Positions 13,578 to 14,354 of a DNA stretch of 14,354 bases are shown in pieces. Position numbers and translations under genes: made by a program. The first letter of the stretch is position 1; each line of letters starts with the position of its first letter. The DNA lies in NCBI GenBank assembly GCA_030591745.1, contig JAUVAM010000019.1, forward strand, positions 1 to 14,354, read 5' to 3'. The notes under the pieces are model-generated. The model saw nothing but the letters and a program-made list of their open reading frames with translations, had not been told where the DNA came from and ran no database searches. The stretch comes from Deltaproteobacteria bacterium. Its GTDB lineage: Bacteria; Myxococcota; B64-G9.

Positions 13578-14354
13578 ATGACAACGACGCGCTCTCATTC
13601 CCTTGACTCGATAGGGATCAACACAAAATCGCACAAGCTCCTGGGCCAGTTGCTCGGTGAAAACCGAATGCTCGAAAAGATCATGCGAAACGCCCGCAAC
13701 GAGACCGAGGCCTTAGTGGGCGTTCGGAACTGGGTGATGGAAATCCTCGAAGAAAACCCCGCAGCGGTCAAATATTATAAGGGCAAGGACGCTGGGCGCG
13801 AGGTCTTTGACTCCCTCGCCTGGCGCGACTATGCGGCCATCAGAATTCTCGACTACATCGACAACGCGGGGCGTGAATTCGAAGATCTCAATCTGCGAGG
13901 CGGAGCGGCGGTCAGCAATCCCATCAAGCTGATCTGGCTCGCGGTCACCCAGGGCACAGGCGGCGCAAAACCCTTCTTCTTCGAGGACATGCTCCATCTC
14001 TTTCGACAGCTCTCCGGGGTCGAAGAGCGAAAACTGCCCACACGGGAAAAGGTCATGAAATGGATGGCGCGACATCCCTCCGGACTCGATCCGCGTATCG
14101 TCAAGCTGCGCGAAGAGAATCGGGATCGCATCATCAAAGTCATCATCAACAAAATTGACAACGGCGAGAGCGTTTCCAAGAAGTTCGCGTTCGATCCGGA
14201 CATGTCCTTCGAACAAAAGTACTTGCGCTGCCTCGATTGGTGGAAAGATCACCTCTTCCACCTGAAATTCGCCGTTCGTTCAGCCGATTCCTTAAACGAG
14301 ATGCTGGGCAATTCACTTGATCCCGACACCATGAAGGTCCTCTACGACGCGGAG
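13578..14354 (+). CDS. N-terminal part of a KamA-like (lysine 2,3-aminomutase-family) radical SAM protein, tentative
   Basis: The frame is open for 259 codons to the window edge; I translated it by hand. The ATG has AAGGAAG 5 nt upstream. The part in view is soluble, charged and mostly helical, with segments RDYAAIRILDYIDNAGREFE, NPIKLIWLAVTQGTGGAKP, FFFEDMLHLFRQLSG, MARHPSGLDPRIVKLREENR and, near the edge, CLDWWKDHLFHLKFAVR followed by LNEMLGNSLDPDTMKVL. The last part resembles the W-W...R...L...L...T segment that stands before the radical SAM core in KamA-type proteins, and the whole matches my memory of long KamA-family proteins of deltaproteobacteria. The CxxxCxxC iron-sulfur motif, if present, lies beyond the window, so the activity cannot be confirmed. 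The existence of the gene is secure; the family call is moderate. Confidence 0.6.
   Translation, partial: MTTTRSHSLDSIGINTKSHKLLGQLLGENRMLEKIMRNARNETEALVGVRNWVMEILEENPAAVKYYKGKDAGREVFDSLAWRDYAAIRILDYIDNAGREFEDLNLRGGAAVSNPIKLIWLAVTQGTGGAKPFFFEDMLHLFRQLSGVEERKLPTREKVMKWMARHPSGLDPRIVKLREENRDRIIKVIINKIDNGESVSKKFAFDPDMSFEQKYLRCLDWWKDHLFHLKFAVRSADSLNEMLGNSLDPDTMKVLYDAE

Overview
The window reads as a moderately GC-rich Gram-negative chromosome, most likely from the Myxococcota/Bradymonadota or a related group once placed in Deltaproteobacteria. The best taxonomic clue is the secreted protein at 2152-4422. It ends in an Asp/Gly/Thr-rich linker, a Cys-Gly-Cys motif and a hydrophobic tail, like the MYXO-CTERM sorting signals of that group. 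The intact sulfate-activation genes and outer-membrane efflux genes fit this. Lineage is inference; no rRNA or marker gene is present.

Left block (1-4525, minus strand). In transcription order it holds a possible 27-residue leader ORF, a 756-residue exported protein with a signal peptide and a MYXO-CTERM-like tail, then cysC (APS kinase), cysD and the 5' part of cysN (the two subunits of ATP sulfurylase). cysC-cysD-cysN are tightly packed (12-nt gap, then a 1-nt stop/start overlap) and together make APS and PAPS from sulfate.

Middle block (4561-11418, plus strand). A 188-residue protein I cannot name is followed by a complete tripartite efflux operon: TetR-family regulator, TolC-like outer-membrane channel, lipoprotein membrane-fusion protein and a 1026-residue RND pump of the HAE-1 type with its proton-relay residues intact. 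TetR probably represses its own operon through an inverted repeat over the -10 region.

Right block (11419-14354, plus strand). A 60-residue basic ORF is followed by an overlapping histidine kinase/response regulator pair. The kinase has almost no extracytoplasmic domain, so it may sense the membrane or a partner protein. Next are a 68-residue zinc-ribbon protein and the N-terminal 259 residues of a protein resembling the N-terminal region of KamA-family (lysine 2,3-aminomutase-like) radical SAM proteins, cut by the window edge.

The most unexpected structure is a series of inverted repeats that place the Shine-Dalgarno sequence or start codon in the 3' arm of a hairpin. They occur before tetR, tolC, the 60-residue ORF and the kinase gene. 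The two strongest flank the 60-residue ORF, between the pump and the kinase. No rRNA, tRNA, CRISPR array, insertion sequence or phage gene was seen.
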